DNA of 64,000 nt from the NCBI GenBank assembly GCA_024529925.1, contig JAFEUB010001038.1, positions 3,104,501 through 3,168,500 of the forward strand, written 5' to 3'. Shown here piece after piece: positions 12,461-24,800 of this stretch (within the stretch, counting starts at the first letter, position 1; the number at the start of each line of letters is the position of its first letter). The notes beneath the pieces were generated by a model. It saw only the letters and a list, made by a program, of their open reading frames with translations, had not been told where the DNA came from and did not search any database. Position numbers and translations under genes: made by a program. The DNA comes from Ophthalmolycus amberensis (Eukaryota > Chordata > Actinopteri > Perciformes > Zoarcidae).

Positions 12461-12682
12461 GTAAAGGAATAGCAACATTTTGTGAAATGACACCGATTTG
12501 CTTTCCTGCTGAGAGCAGGAAAAAAAACAGCTGGCCTTCATGCTAAGCTAAGCTAATCGCCCGCTGGCTGTAGCTTCATATTTAGCTTACAGACATTAAA
12601 GAGGGGTATCAATCTTCTCGTCTAACTCTCAGCAAGAACGTGAAAAGATGCGTTTCCTAAAATGTCGAACTAATGCTTTTAA
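12461..12682. mobile_element. MITE of the gctaagctaagctaa family inside the dbi 3' UTR
   Basis: Ends are inverted: gtaaaggaatagcaacattttg on the left corresponds to aaatgtcgaactaatgctttt on the right. The interior has catgctaagctaagctaat, ggctgtagcttcatattta and tcaatcttctcgtctaact, shared with 14290-14551. It sits between the dbi stop and its AATAAA, so it should be part of the mRNA. Confidence 0.65.
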
Positions 12683-12721
12683 GTGCGAATACAATGTACG
12701 TTTACGGATAAAACCGGTTTA

Positions 12722-12727
12722 AATAAA
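12722..12727 (+). other. Poly(A) signal of dbi
   Basis: AATAAA 422 bp past the stop, the first one downstream and immediately after the MITE. Confidence 0.6.
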
Positions 12728-12884
12728 GAGCATCTGTTCACAGGACTGGCTATCGATAATCACGCCTATTTCTTTGGGCCTCAGACTGAACTTGTGTCTG
12801 ATGTCCTCTAAGAAACAACTTCTGATGCCAAATATCCTACAAGTTACAAATATATACAATAGAAACCCCATGAGTTTGAAAGAC

Positions 12885-12990
12885 ATTCATGAAAAGATGC
12901 TGTTGAGTTGCATTATGGGGATTGTAGGAGTTTTTAGAGCTTTAACCATACTGGGGACAAAAGGGCAGGATCTATTGGTCTCTACTTAAT
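12885..12990. repeat. Interspersed repeat, second copy at 50868-50950
   Basis: The stretch with gatgctgttgagttgcatta and ggggattgtaggag, followed by a gggacaaaa block, recurs in diverged form near 50868 (gatgctgttcagttgcatga, gggaattataggat). Confidence 0.5.
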
Positions 12991-13350
12991 CAATTTGGAC
13001 CATTCTTTTTTTAATAATCCGTATCATTCAAGTCCCCAGAACTTCACGGTGCAATACTAAATGAATGCAGTGCCCCTTTAATTAGTTTTTCCCAATTATG
13101 TATCTGTTACGTTTGGACATTTACTAATCATTTCCACTTTAATCTTGTGACAGTATTCAGTATAATCGCTACAAGCAAGTAGTCTCAGCTCTCCAGCGAT
13201 TTCACATCCTGATGTCGTCAAATAAAAGAAACGCACTGGAGATTAGAAAAATACGCATTTGACAGTATTAAACATTCAAGCTGCAGGTGTGCACTATTTG
13301 GCCCTCAGGTAGGATCCATTATGTATCGATGAGGAAATGAGCCACTTGAG

Positions 13351-16300
13351 TCACATCTCCACTGTATCCACAGGGAGTCCGCTGGTTGTCGGGCTTCCCG
13401 GCGAGCAGGGCAGCAGGGACACCTGTGTGTGGGGGGACCCGCTGTTGCTGATGGAGCCGTGCTGCTGCCGGCGCCGGCTGGGGAGGTGCTGAGACAGCCG
13501 CCACCTCCGCCACCTCCTCTGGAACTCCTGCTGCACCTGGAAAATGTGCGCATCGCGTTCAATCCCAAATGTGCTTCACACTTTTTAACGTTGGAGCTTT
13601 CTGTTTTTTGACTCCGACTGGCCGACCGGTTCTTACCTCTCCGTTCATGAAGCAGTAGAGCACGGCGACCACGAAACCCTGCGGTGATGGGAAGAGAGAG
13701 AGGTCAGTGAGTGTATGGTCGATCGGACGCTCCATCTCTCTCATACATGCGACGGATCTACCTGTGTGGAGGACAGAGCGAGCTCGGCGAACGTCCATAT
13801 CTTAAACACTGAGCTGCTGACTTCAACGGGCAAGAAAACAAACAGGATGTAATGCAGACCGAACAGAGCCACCAGAAAGAATGTGGATTTGATCAGCCTC
13901 CTGGTGAAAGAAGAGGGGAAAGTTTGAAACTAACAATAAAAAAAACAGACTTTTCCAGGCATTTACCTATCGTATAGTTCCCTTGTATTTGCATCTCTGT
14001 GTACTTTTACTGGGATTAGCAAATAGTCAGTCTTTATCTCATTATTTTATGTAAAATATATTTCCATCACCAAAGACACTTCTTTTTCATATGTAAACCA
14101 CTACCGACTTCAAATTTACAAAACAGATATGCCACAGTAGTAGTATTGATCTCGACTCACTTATACTGGCAGAATTCATTCCTCTGTGCATCTTGCATAC
14201 GGAGTTTGTTCACCAGTATCCTCAAAATGCCCAAGAAAAAGATGAGATTCATCTGAAATGATTAAAACACTGTTATGCCATTTTGTCGTGCAAATAGTCA
14301 GACGTTTTGGGAAATTTGCTTTCTTGCCAAGAGCTAGACGAGAAGATTGATACCACTCATATATGCTGAATATGTAGCTAGCGCCAGCAACCGGTTAGCT
14401 TAGCATAAAGATTGGAAATGGGGAAACCGCTAAGCTAACCAGCTGCTGGCTGTTACTTCGAACTTAGCACGTGAGTGGTGTCAATCATCTCGTCTAACTC
14501 TTGGCGAGAACGTGAACACGCGTGTCTCTGAATATGTCAAACAACTTTTAATGATTTAAAGAAAAATAAAGTTTTTACAGATATAGTCAGAAGGACTGGC
14601 ACTCGAAGTATCCACCAAATCCATTCATGTCTCCTGGTTTCCCAGCAGCTATGGCAATACAAATAAGAAATAATTTTATTGCCATACACTTATCAACAGA
14701 GATAATCTCGTAACTGCAAATCATCGAGTGAAACACTTGTTTAACCCTCGTACCCTTCGTCTTCATAGAAATACTTGGCACATCCCCAGGAGACAATGAC
14801 AATCAAAGGTAAGCCTGTGGGATGGAAATAGATCTCGGGTCAATCTTAAAAGACAAAGTGGGTATTTGTAAAGAGAGAGGGGCGCACTTGACTTGTGTTA
14901 ACGTGTCTCCCTACCCCAGCTTAGGACGATGTACCAGGCGAGGTGTTTCCTCAGGGAGAAGAAGGAGCGGCTCACCAGGGTGAAGAGGAAGTGACCCTCC
15001 GCCAGCAGCCAGCTGTAGTTTGCCAGGATGGAGTAGTTGGAAAACATGAGCGCGGCCTTGCACGCCACCTGCCGCACGGAAAGAGAAGGTGTGTTAATCA
15101 TGTGGCAGATTAAAAAGGGGACGACAAGAAAGCGCGTCCGTCCGTCCACACCGGGTAGTAGTCACAGTGGTAGAGCTCTTCATCGGAGAACAGCAGAGAG
15201 TCTCTGACGAAGATGAAGATGGCTCTCAGGATGAAGGAGACAAACAGCTGGATGTGGATGTGGTTCCTGGTGCAGTGCAGCTTTCTGAAGAGATATTAAC
15301 AATCCCTGTTTAATCCCTCAGTTTTCAGGGAAGGACCAACCAATGCTTTTCACAAAGAAGTGATTCTCACCTAAACAGGCAGAATATGGTGATGGCGATG
15401 GAGAGGGAGATGAGGGAGAGTGTGTACCCGGCCGTGTACATGTTCTTCACGTTGGAGAAGTACATGTGAGCATCTGAGGACTGAACAAGGGGAAGGAGAG
15501 CATCACGTCATCACTAAGACTCAAAGACCGGTCTCAGGGGCGTCTTGTGCCAAGTTTATTTCAAGAGTTTGGTAAGAAGTGTTTTGGGCAAATCTAGAAT
15601 AAAAACTTTTTTTTTAATGTATTTTACCAGAATTGAAAAGCGTCTTCAAGACTGTTAGTAGTTTAAATGTTTTGGGGAAAAAAAGAAAAGGGAAAAAAAG
15701 CTAAATAATCTTTCTTGTGTGTAAAGTGTGACAGAAATACACTTTGCTAATGTTTTGCTACAAAAGTATATAAATATATAAAGTTATACCTACCCTGTAA
15801 TACTTAAACACTCTACATTTTTAACAGTAGATACTTTAACCTTCTCATGTTGAGCGACACAAGTTAAATTAACTTTAAAAAAAGGTTTGCTTTTATACAC
15901 TTGTGGCAAAAGTAAGTGGTTCTTCTCGGCTATTGGGGATGCTACTCTCTTCCCATTGGCTCACAGCCATGAGCGCGACTATAAATCATATTTATAGTTA
16001 TTTAAAAGGATTTCATAGGTTTGTATTGGATAAACTACAGGTACTGTGTGCTTTTTAGACACCACCAACCTCTCCAAGAAAGTGGAGCGTCTCATTGAAC
16101 GCGTAGCCGCATGCGTCTTCATGTGGGACGAGCGGGTCGGTCCAACCACTGGCAGTGCAGTTGCGGTAAACTTTACCTGCAAAATAGCAAGAAAATCTTG
16201 CGTCTGTTATTGTTGTCGGAGTATCATAGGAAAGTATATCTTATGAGGATGTTTTCTTTTCAGCTGGTCACTGGTGTGTTCACACACTTGGATTTATTGC

Positions 16301-17239
16301 ACAGTAAAAAGCTGCAAAACCATTACTTTTTCCTCTCCAGGTGCTTCAATAAACAGCTGGTTCTTCAGATAGTTTATCATGAAAGCCATCATCTTCATCT
16401 CCCCACATAAACACTCCTGTTTAATGGCTGAATGTTTGGATGGAGACCCACGAGAAGAGAATAATTAACCAGTTCAACGGGGAATAGATAATGGCTGTCT
16501 GTTTGTTCATGTGTGGTATCTCACCATCCGAGGTGAAAAACTCCGGACACGGCTGAGAGACGGTTTCCCCAAGAGAAGCAGATGGCCAGCAGTTCAGGTC
16601 ATCCCACATCCCCTTACAGTGCACGCTGATGTTTTCTTCATGCGTGGAACATAAATCACAAGTTTTTATTTATTTATTCATTTAATTTGCTCGGATTCCA
16701 TACAAATGTGGTGATCGAATTTGATGTTTTAGTTGCAGGATAAAACACCACATCTGGATTAATCCTGATCCTTCAGTATAAAATGCCTACTGCCTGATGC
16801 AAGTTTTGGATTTCAGGGTGCATTGTGTTATGTGACCACTGGGTGTCATTAAAACATTGCATCAAATTTCTGTAAGGTTAAAAAAAAGCTTAATTCAAAG
16901 ATTGTATTCATATCAGAGATTTCCTTTTTTAATGGAAAGCAGCAATCTTGATTTATTCAATATTAAAGTATAATTTAACACAATAGCTGTAAAATACACA
17001 ATTTAGAAACTGTTAACTCACCTGTTGCTTTGTGTGACTTATAAAGCAGCAGATCTGCCAAGCACTCTTCCTCCTCTCTCACAAGATTAACATGAGGATG
17101 ACACCCTGATGACGATTTCGCCTGTAAATCAGCAGACAATGATGCACTTGCATCTTAAGATGTGTACATTAAAATAAACATGCATCTATATTCTCACCTG
17201 GGGCAACAGTAGCAATCCAATAAGTCCAACTTTTTTCAT
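13351..17239 (-). CDS. Class B1 (secretin-family) peptide-hormone GPCR at the SCTR locus
   Basis: A G-protein-coupled receptor with an extracellular hormone-binding domain and seven helices. Thirteen coding exons, high to low: 17239-17198, 17121-17022, 16635-16525, 16176-16070, 15480-15371, 15284-15152, 15068-14915, 14814-14754, 14648-14579, 14252-14161, 13900-13762, 13678-13637, 13536-13351, all in phase, 448 aa. It has a signal peptide MKKVGLIGLLLL, then EEEECLADLL, CKGMWDDLNCWPSA and YRNCTASGWTDP (hormone-receptor domain). Next come YTAGYTLSLISL (TM1), FRKLHCTRNHIHIQLFVSFI (TM2), ILANYSWLLAEG (TM3), GCWETRRHEWIWWILRVP (TM5 entry), KRLIKSTFFLVALFGLHYI (TM6) and GFVVAVLYCFMNGEV (TM7). Synteny with human (DBI-SCTR-CFAP221) suggests secretin receptor, but several positions also suit the teleost GHRHR-like/PRP receptor, so I give no symbol. 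Head-to-head with cfap221. Confidence 0.9.
14290..14551. mobile_element. MITE of the gctaagctaagctaa family in a receptor intron
   Basis: Left side agtcagacgttttgggaaat mirrors right side aatatgtcaaacaactttta. The interior has gttagcttagcataaag, ccagctgctggctgttactt and tcaatcatctcgtctaactc. Same family as 12461-12682, about 2 kb away. Confidence 0.65.
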
Positions 17240-17835
17240 TGTGTCTGACGGGTTCCTCTTTCCATCAATACAGGCAGCTACAGCCAAACCTCAAGCCGCA
17301 TATCTGATTAGAATGAAAAGCAGGCATCCTGCCATGCAGCAGATATATGAGGTCTGAAAATCAAACAGACCTCATCAGAGTGTCGGTAATTATGCACGGT
17401 ATTCCTCGGGACTGTCTGGTAAGCGCCTGTCAAGGCAGTTATATTAAAGTTACAACTTCCAGTTGTAACTTTCAAAATAACGTCTATTTTCATGTATTGA
17501 TTGAAAACGGAAATTATATGTAGCAACAGAGGTTTAGTAAATAAATATGTGCATACATACATTATATCTTTACTGCATATAACTAAGCAAGTAATAACAA
17601 GGAGTACATACAGTTTGTAGTCTATGCCTTTATTTTGAAGGTGGAATGGCTAGCTTCCGGTATTGTTCTGGGTAATTGACGTAGTTTAACGGCAGTTGCA
17701 GCCAACAAATCGTTGTCGCCCGGATGTTTGTCCCGCCCACTCAGCACGAGCGCCTCTATGGCAACGGTAGTGTTAGAGAGTGGGTTCCTTCCGCTACTCA
17801 CGAGAGCAGCAGCTGTGTGGCATTAAACTAAAGAT
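17240..17835. promoter_or_regulatory. Divergent promoter region between the class B receptor and cfap221
   Basis: The receptor starts leftward at 17239. The GC-richer block at 17640-17830 precedes a probable untranslated cfap221 exon. ATGGCAAC at 17758-17765 is an RFX X-box half-site of the kind found at ciliary genes; the other half is poor. The putative first exon ends at a donor near 17842 (cttctg|gtacga). The exact starts are inferred. Confidence 0.4.
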
Positions 17836-18595
17836 GCTTCTGGTACGAAAATAGACGGAGTGTGGCTGCTTTATCTGAACTACTAAATACAACATATTGT
17901 CTAAAGCTTAAGTAAGTTCTAAAGTTCCATTGTTCAAACGTTTTGTCATGAAAGCTGATAAAACTCTTACTAAGAAGGGTTAAGTTAACGCTAACGTAAC
18001 TTAGTTAAATTAATCTAACGGGTAGCGCTAGGCTAACAACACCAGAGTTATTTGCTATTGTTAGCCTCGTCGCTAACGTTGCTCAGTCTTAGGTTTGTTA
18101 CAGGTATAAACGTATTTCTTTATATATAGCGCAAATGCGGTGCATTCAAATTGTATTCAGACACCTTCACTTTTTTTCACATTTAGTTGTTCCCCAGCCT
18201 CGTGCTAAAATGTTTTATATTTTCCTCAGATTCAGTCTAAACTCAATATCCCTTAATGCCTAGCGTTAGCTCAGGTGCTTCCCGTTTCTCTTAATCACCT
18301 TTGAGACGTCTACATCCGGTTTGGAGTCCAATTGGTCTGAACACTTTTGTCAATGTGATATGGACATTTTTTTCTTTGTAATAAATATGCTAAATTATTT
18401 CTGTTTTTCCTTATTCCTAATGGGGTCTGGAGTGTTGAATGGAAAAATTAATTAAAATTATATAAGTATTCAGCTGCAACATAATATAATGGAGGGGAAA
18501 AATGAAAAGGTGTAACTACTTTATCAATGCACCGTATTGTGGAGGGAATGTGATGCCGCTAGTGCATACTTCATATCAACAGTATGACAGTAAAC

Positions 18596-18690
18596 ATATA
18601 TAAATATATATATACACGCATGTATATGTGTTTATATATACACATACGGTATATATGTAATTACATAAATATATCTCTGTGTATATATAT
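18596..18690. repeat. Alternating (AT)/(ATAC) tract before the first cfap221 coding exon
   Basis: Runs of tatata/atacac with several short self-complementary stretches. Low complexity only. Confidence 0.7.
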
Positions 18691-18829
18691 GTGTCTCCCC
18701 TCTTGTATTCTGATTATAAATTCATAGGTTTTCCAACACATTTCCCAACACACGGCGGTCTCCTTGTCTGTCCTCCAGCCTTCTGTCATTTCTCTCATGA
18801 GGAGCCAGAGCTGACCTTTTTTTGCCAGG

Positions 18830-21800
18830 ATGCAGGTGGCCCCCGCTGCCTCGCAGACACCGCCAGAGCCCCTCAGGAGGGGGCCCCCTCTGCCTCTGAG
18901 CCAGCTGGTGGTGGAGGGCAGGAGCAGAGCCAATACTCCCAATCATCTACTGGAATCAAGTACATATTAAGCATGACCCCTGAAACCCTCTGATGGAGTC
19001 TATTTATACTGCATTCAGCCTCTCACTTAAACATTTAAAAATATATATATTTTTGTAAAACATCTTCGCTTATTAAATTTCACTATTTGCTTTTTTCTCC
19101 TTATAGAAATATATGCCAAACTGAAAAGCAACAACCTGATCCAAGCAGAGCCTCCAGTGCTTCACTTCAGTGGGTTTGAGCTGGGGAAGGATTCCACAAA
19201 GATCCTGGTGAGAAGAATACTGTTAATATCCTTTTAATTAATCCTTTTTTAACTGTCTTTTCCCAGGCTTCATCCTGACATTAATTCATTTGGATTCCAT
19301 CCAGGCTACATTTTGTTTAATTGAATAGGCACTAATTTGACCCCATATACACATGAGGAGGCGCTGTAGACTGGATGTAAACACAGAATATGGAAATGCT
19401 TTTCTCAAGTGCACACGATTGGATTGAAAATCTCTTCTCTCCTCTCCCCCTCTCTCAGCGACTCATCAACATCTCCTCTGAAGTCGTGAATATTCACATC
19501 ATCCCCACCCAAACCAAGCACTTCCAAACAACTTATACCAAAAAGGTATGTTTTTGTTTTAATTACAAGTTGCTGAACTGAAACTAACATTACAACTCCA
19601 CTTGGCAATCAGCGCAATCAGTGTCGTTTCTGATGATTCAACCTCGTTCCCTTCCGTCTGCCTCCCAAGTATCGACTCATCCCGGGCCTCGCCTACACAC
19701 TGAAGGTCAGGCTCTGTCCAGACGAGTGGCGTTACTTCTACGACTGCATTCGGGTTCACTGCAAGGTCAGGATCCAGCAGCTTACACACACATCTTTAGA
19801 CTTTTGGCATTTAGTGGAAGCTGGGAATCACAAGTCAGTCTCCAAGGACTTTACATTGATATTTGCTGCAAAGCAAATAGTCAAACAACCACGAGGAACA
19901 ATTGCTAGCTGCTTTCCCTTCTCTGCTTCGATGATACGTTCCCATGTTTACTCCGAGACTTCTCTTCTCTGTCTTATCTCCATCCCTTATCGTGTTTCCT
20001 CTCTCGTCTTGTTCTTTCAACCCACCCACCCTCTTTCCAAGGGGGAAGAGAACCTGTTGATTCCAGTTCATGCTTACCCTGTCATCGATGACCTGCACAT
20101 CCCTCCTCGCATCGACCTATCAGTCGTACCACTTGGGCAAAGGTGTGTGTGTGTCGTACAGTGTGTGTTGGGATCTTCAGTGGACTGTTTTTTAACCTGA
20201 GGGCTTGGCTGTCTCTTTGTATTCTTCCATACAACCAAGCATGCTTCTATTCACCCGTTGGTGTCACATCATAGACAGATGTTCTCATCTGTTGTTTTCT
20301 CCACCTGTCTCCAGCGTTCGACGTGCGATTCCTCTGAGATGCAGCTGCCCCATCGACTTTGAGTTCCAGGTGCACGTTATTGATCCCCACGAGGCCTTCT
20401 CCATCCATCCCCTTACAGGTATGCACTAGTGCAATCATTTCATTTAACATCAACCTGCCGTTTCATCCCAGTGCACAGGATGTCTACATGTTTTGATTTA
20501 CGCTCTATTTAACTGTGATGCATTTTAGAGTTTGCCTTTAAGGTGGAATGGATAAATAAAGTTGTTTTTCCATCGCCGGATCTCATTTTGCTCACCAAAT
20601 TAAGGACATAACCCATCAGGAGAGCAGGTGCGCTGCGTTTCCTCAAAACCTTTGACTGGTTGTGTATTAAACAAGTCGCCACAGAACTTGAAGGATGCCT
20701 CCAGCTTCCACTGAGCAGTGTTCGTGGTCTGGGAAGCATCATAACACGCGGCGGAAACCAGCACTTAGAATTACAGCTGCAGTTTTAACTTAGGTACAAA
20801 CCTGGAATGAGAAGAAAAGATACAAATGAGTATTTCTATTTTGGAAGTGCTTTTGTTTTTTTCCTCTCTACACACAGAATACACCATGGCCACGTACACA
20901 CCTACATCCTACAATTAAGAAAAAAAAAATATATATACTTGTACCTCTTTAATTGGTTGCAACTGACATAGTTTGGGAGAATGGCGTGCTGTGTGTTGAG
21001 CTAATTGTCGCTCGTATCTTAATCACTGACTGAGGAGAGCCACATACATACACAAACACCCTCTCATCCCTGTGGTCCTGCTCTTCCAGGTGTGGTACCA
21101 GCCAACGGCGAAGAGAAGATCATGGTGACCTTCAGTCCTTTCCGATATGAGACTTGTCAGGTCACCATCCAGCTGATCATCTCGCAGTTCAACAGCAGAC
21201 CGTACCTCTGTACCATCACCGGGAGCTCCGCCCCTCGCCTCGCCCACAGGTGATTAGTAGAAGGATCCTAAGTTCCATATGTTTTTAATGCACTGTAACC
21301 AGGCGGCAACCTCCGGGTCTGAAAAGTGAAGCTGATGCTGAAGGGCCTTGAACTTGCACTCTCTCTAATATCCAGCAGGGGGCGACTCCTCTGGTTGTAT
21401 AGAAGTCTATGAGAAAGTGACTCTACTTCTCTCTTGAGTTATTCCCTCAGTAAACATGAGTTTATGGTCTCAATCTCTAGTTTCAAGTCTTCTTCAATAC
21501 AGCATGATATTCATTTTGTAAATTATGGTCAATTTAGAGTCAAATAGACCATAAAGCAGGGGATGCTTTCGGGCGGGGCTACACAGTGATTGACAGGTCG
21601 TTGTCCATGTTTTGAATTTGAACCCTTTCACCGGGTGTTTTCATTTCATGAAGGATAATTGTAGCCGGTTTGGTCGCTTAAAAATGGTCTTATTCAGCAT
21701 TCGGTTGTACTTAGCTCCGCCCTCTCGGGTCACTTTTTGTTGAATCAAAACAAGATGACCGACATTCTATGACTGTAGAATCTTGTTGTTTCTCTCCCTA

Positions 21801-24800
21801 TGTTATCTTATGGCACTGTGCTATCTCATAGAAATGAATGACAGTGTGAAATGGTCTCTCCTTGCTGTCCAGTAATGAAAACAGCTCTCAGGTTGTGTGT
21901 GCAAACTCATTACCAAACTAGGTGGTCCATGTTGGGGCACCCAACTGGATTCAACTGGAAAATGGGCTTGTGTGCTGATTAGAAGTTCCCATTAGTTTGT
22001 TTTCTTTCAGCCGGTGTGAAATATAATGTTTAACTCCGTTCCCATGAGAAAGGATGGTGCCATCCATCACACAGCAGTAGCTCCATCCACCGCGCTGTCT
22101 TGGTGTTATCTCGGCCGAAAGTTAATAATTCATGAAAATAGCTCGGTAGCCGATGCAGCGATATCAAGATGGATATGCCTCCCGATGGATGTTTAGCATA
22201 TTATAAAACATTCCCCCTCTGTTTGTCGTTCCCTGCAGTGGAACCAAATAAAAGATGAGACGTGTGCTGTTGAAAGATAAAGAAATGTATGCAAGAGCCA
22301 ATGTTTTTCCAGCTGGAAGCAAGGGCCCGATACTCACTTGTTGCTTAGCTTCCCCTGCCTGAGTTATCTGACTCAGATGGAGGCTGTTCTTAAAATACAC
22401 CGATAATAACTTTGCGTCCATGTTGCATTTCCCATCAATCTAACACCCTTGCAATACATCCTGAAATCGACCCAGTAAATCTTTGGGACGTTTATGACGT
22501 TTAGCTGTGATTGGGCGAGAAGTGTTGAGTCAATAAAGACGCTCTTGTGTCTATATTGAGATGTCCTGTTTAATTATCATCCAGCTGCCGTTTACACCAA
22601 GGGGTCACTGACACAATCTGACAGCTGAAGAAATGTAAACATAATGAAAATGAAGTACCTGGCTTCTGACCTCACAGCTCAGCCTCCCCTCTGTCCATAT
22701 ATCATTGTACAAACAACCCAATTTAGAGCGGCTCTCACTCTGCCACTGGAGCCCGTCCTGGACCTCAAAACAAGAACGAGCCAATTACTGGGCTCGCCAC
22801 CCCCCCCCCCCCCCCCCCCCCCCCCCACTGTTTCATTCTCCCCATCCACTGTGTTTGTTCTTCCAGAGTCTTCCACTAGCGGCCTCAAATTAGCCGCAAA
22901 TACTGTCACTTGCAGTCAAACGAGCGTTCTGTATTGATTCATCTATTTTTTGCCATAATTAAAACAAGTTTGTCCCTGTAATATGTACTTCGGTGCTTAT
23001 TTTTCTGCATCGTAGTGAGCTGGGGAGCATGCCGGGTCATGGAGATGCAGTGCCTGCAGAATACAAAGGACCTTCACCTGCCAGCCAAACGCCCCCTCGA
23101 ACAAAAACCAAATACAGGTCGACCAAGGAGGCGGACAGATCCAAGACCAGCGTAAGTGGTTCAGTAACAGTCTGATGTTGTGAAATAGAATGTATTTACC
23201 TACGATAGCCCTAATACGCCGTTGTAGTTATCCTTGTTTCATGCTGTTATCTCTTTACCTGTCCTCTAGACATGGGCAGATCAGGCTGGTGTTAAGCCTC
23301 CAGTAGATGTCTGCACTCCTGCAGGCGTGGCAAAGATGCTGATCAAAGACACGGATAAGCTCAGCTCTAAAGACCTGAGGGAAGGTAGATGGTTTTACTC
23401 TTTTAGCTGAAGGGTTGTCACCTCTACAAACCTGTTGTATGATATGAATTAACGTATTAGGGTCCTGTTGTAGTCTTCTTTTGCACTGTATCTTTTTCTC
23501 TGAAGTAAATAGCATTTCAGATTATTCATATGAAGTATGTCTCTTATTTTGGCGGCGCCGCCCTTTTACTTCAGCCATATCCTGTGGCAGCATGGTCGGT
23601 CTGCAGAACAGACGGATGAAGGAAGCCCTCTTCATGAAAAAGGTTCAACAAAACGTGAAGGACGAGCAAGCCAACCAGCTCAGATGGTAAAAACTAAATA
23701 TGAAGTACATGTGTTGTTTTAAAAGCATGTACAGCATCACATTAACCACAAGCTAAAGATAATCATGATATCAAAGTCATAAAGTATGTGATTTTAGTTT
23801 CATATATATATGTTTGATTCAGGCAAGTCCATCTTGGTAAGGACCCCGTGTCAGAGCACACCAGGCGGCAGATAGCGGAGGAGAGAGAGATGGCGCTGCA
23901 TGAGTACATGGTAAGATTTCACTTCATGTGGACGGAGAGAAACAGTGTGCCCCTTGTTATTCTTCCAGCTAGTGGTGTTACAGAGCAGTCCAATGTAGAG
24001 CAGTCCATGTAAGGCCTATTTCAGTCAACATGACATTTACTGGATGTGTCGGTAGCGACACACCGTACAAATACCAATGTCATAACCCGATCCAGCTGTT
24101 GTATGGTTAGATCCACGCTGTGATTTCCGCCCTGTCATGCTGCCGCTGTGACTGATTGTATTGATTCACGGGGGAAATCTGCAGACTAAGACGAAGTAAC
24201 ATGACTTTTGAAATTTGCGTGTGTGTGTGTTTCCTCAGAAAAATAGTTATTTGAATAGTTGACAGAACTCTCACAGACACTTAGCAGCACTTCCTCCCCC
24301 GACTCCTCTCCACCTGCACTGTTTATAACACACACACACACACACACGCACACACACACGGCCATAAACTCTGCGTTTACAGCCTCATTTCACCACACTA
24401 GGGTATTTTATGTGCTGTTTTCATGTGAGGATGATCTAGTATCTTCTAGCTGTCTTTAGAGTCTTGACTGCAGGCCAGAACATAAATAACTCAACAGCGA
24501 AGCCGTCCTCCTCTGTTTGTATCACAGTATTTACAGCTTTGTTGCTTAACCGTGATTTAGTTTCTCGGACAAGAACTGGGAAGATGACGTACGGTTTGAC
24601 TCTTCTTTTGTTGTCAAAACCATAATGTCATCGTCAAATGATTTATTGATACCTTGACATTTCATTCCCACATACAAACGAGACCGTACTCCACTGGATT
24701 AGTTGTCATGGCTGCTGTGGTTGGGAAGAATTACGACATACCTCATCAAGCTTATTTCTTCCTGTGACAAAGAGACTGTTGCCTCTTCAAAGCATTCAAG

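Noticed and set aside
18830..18993. Alternative frame through the first cfap221 coding exon
   Set aside because: Only the MQVAPAASQ frame reaches PNHLLES and joins the next exon in phase.
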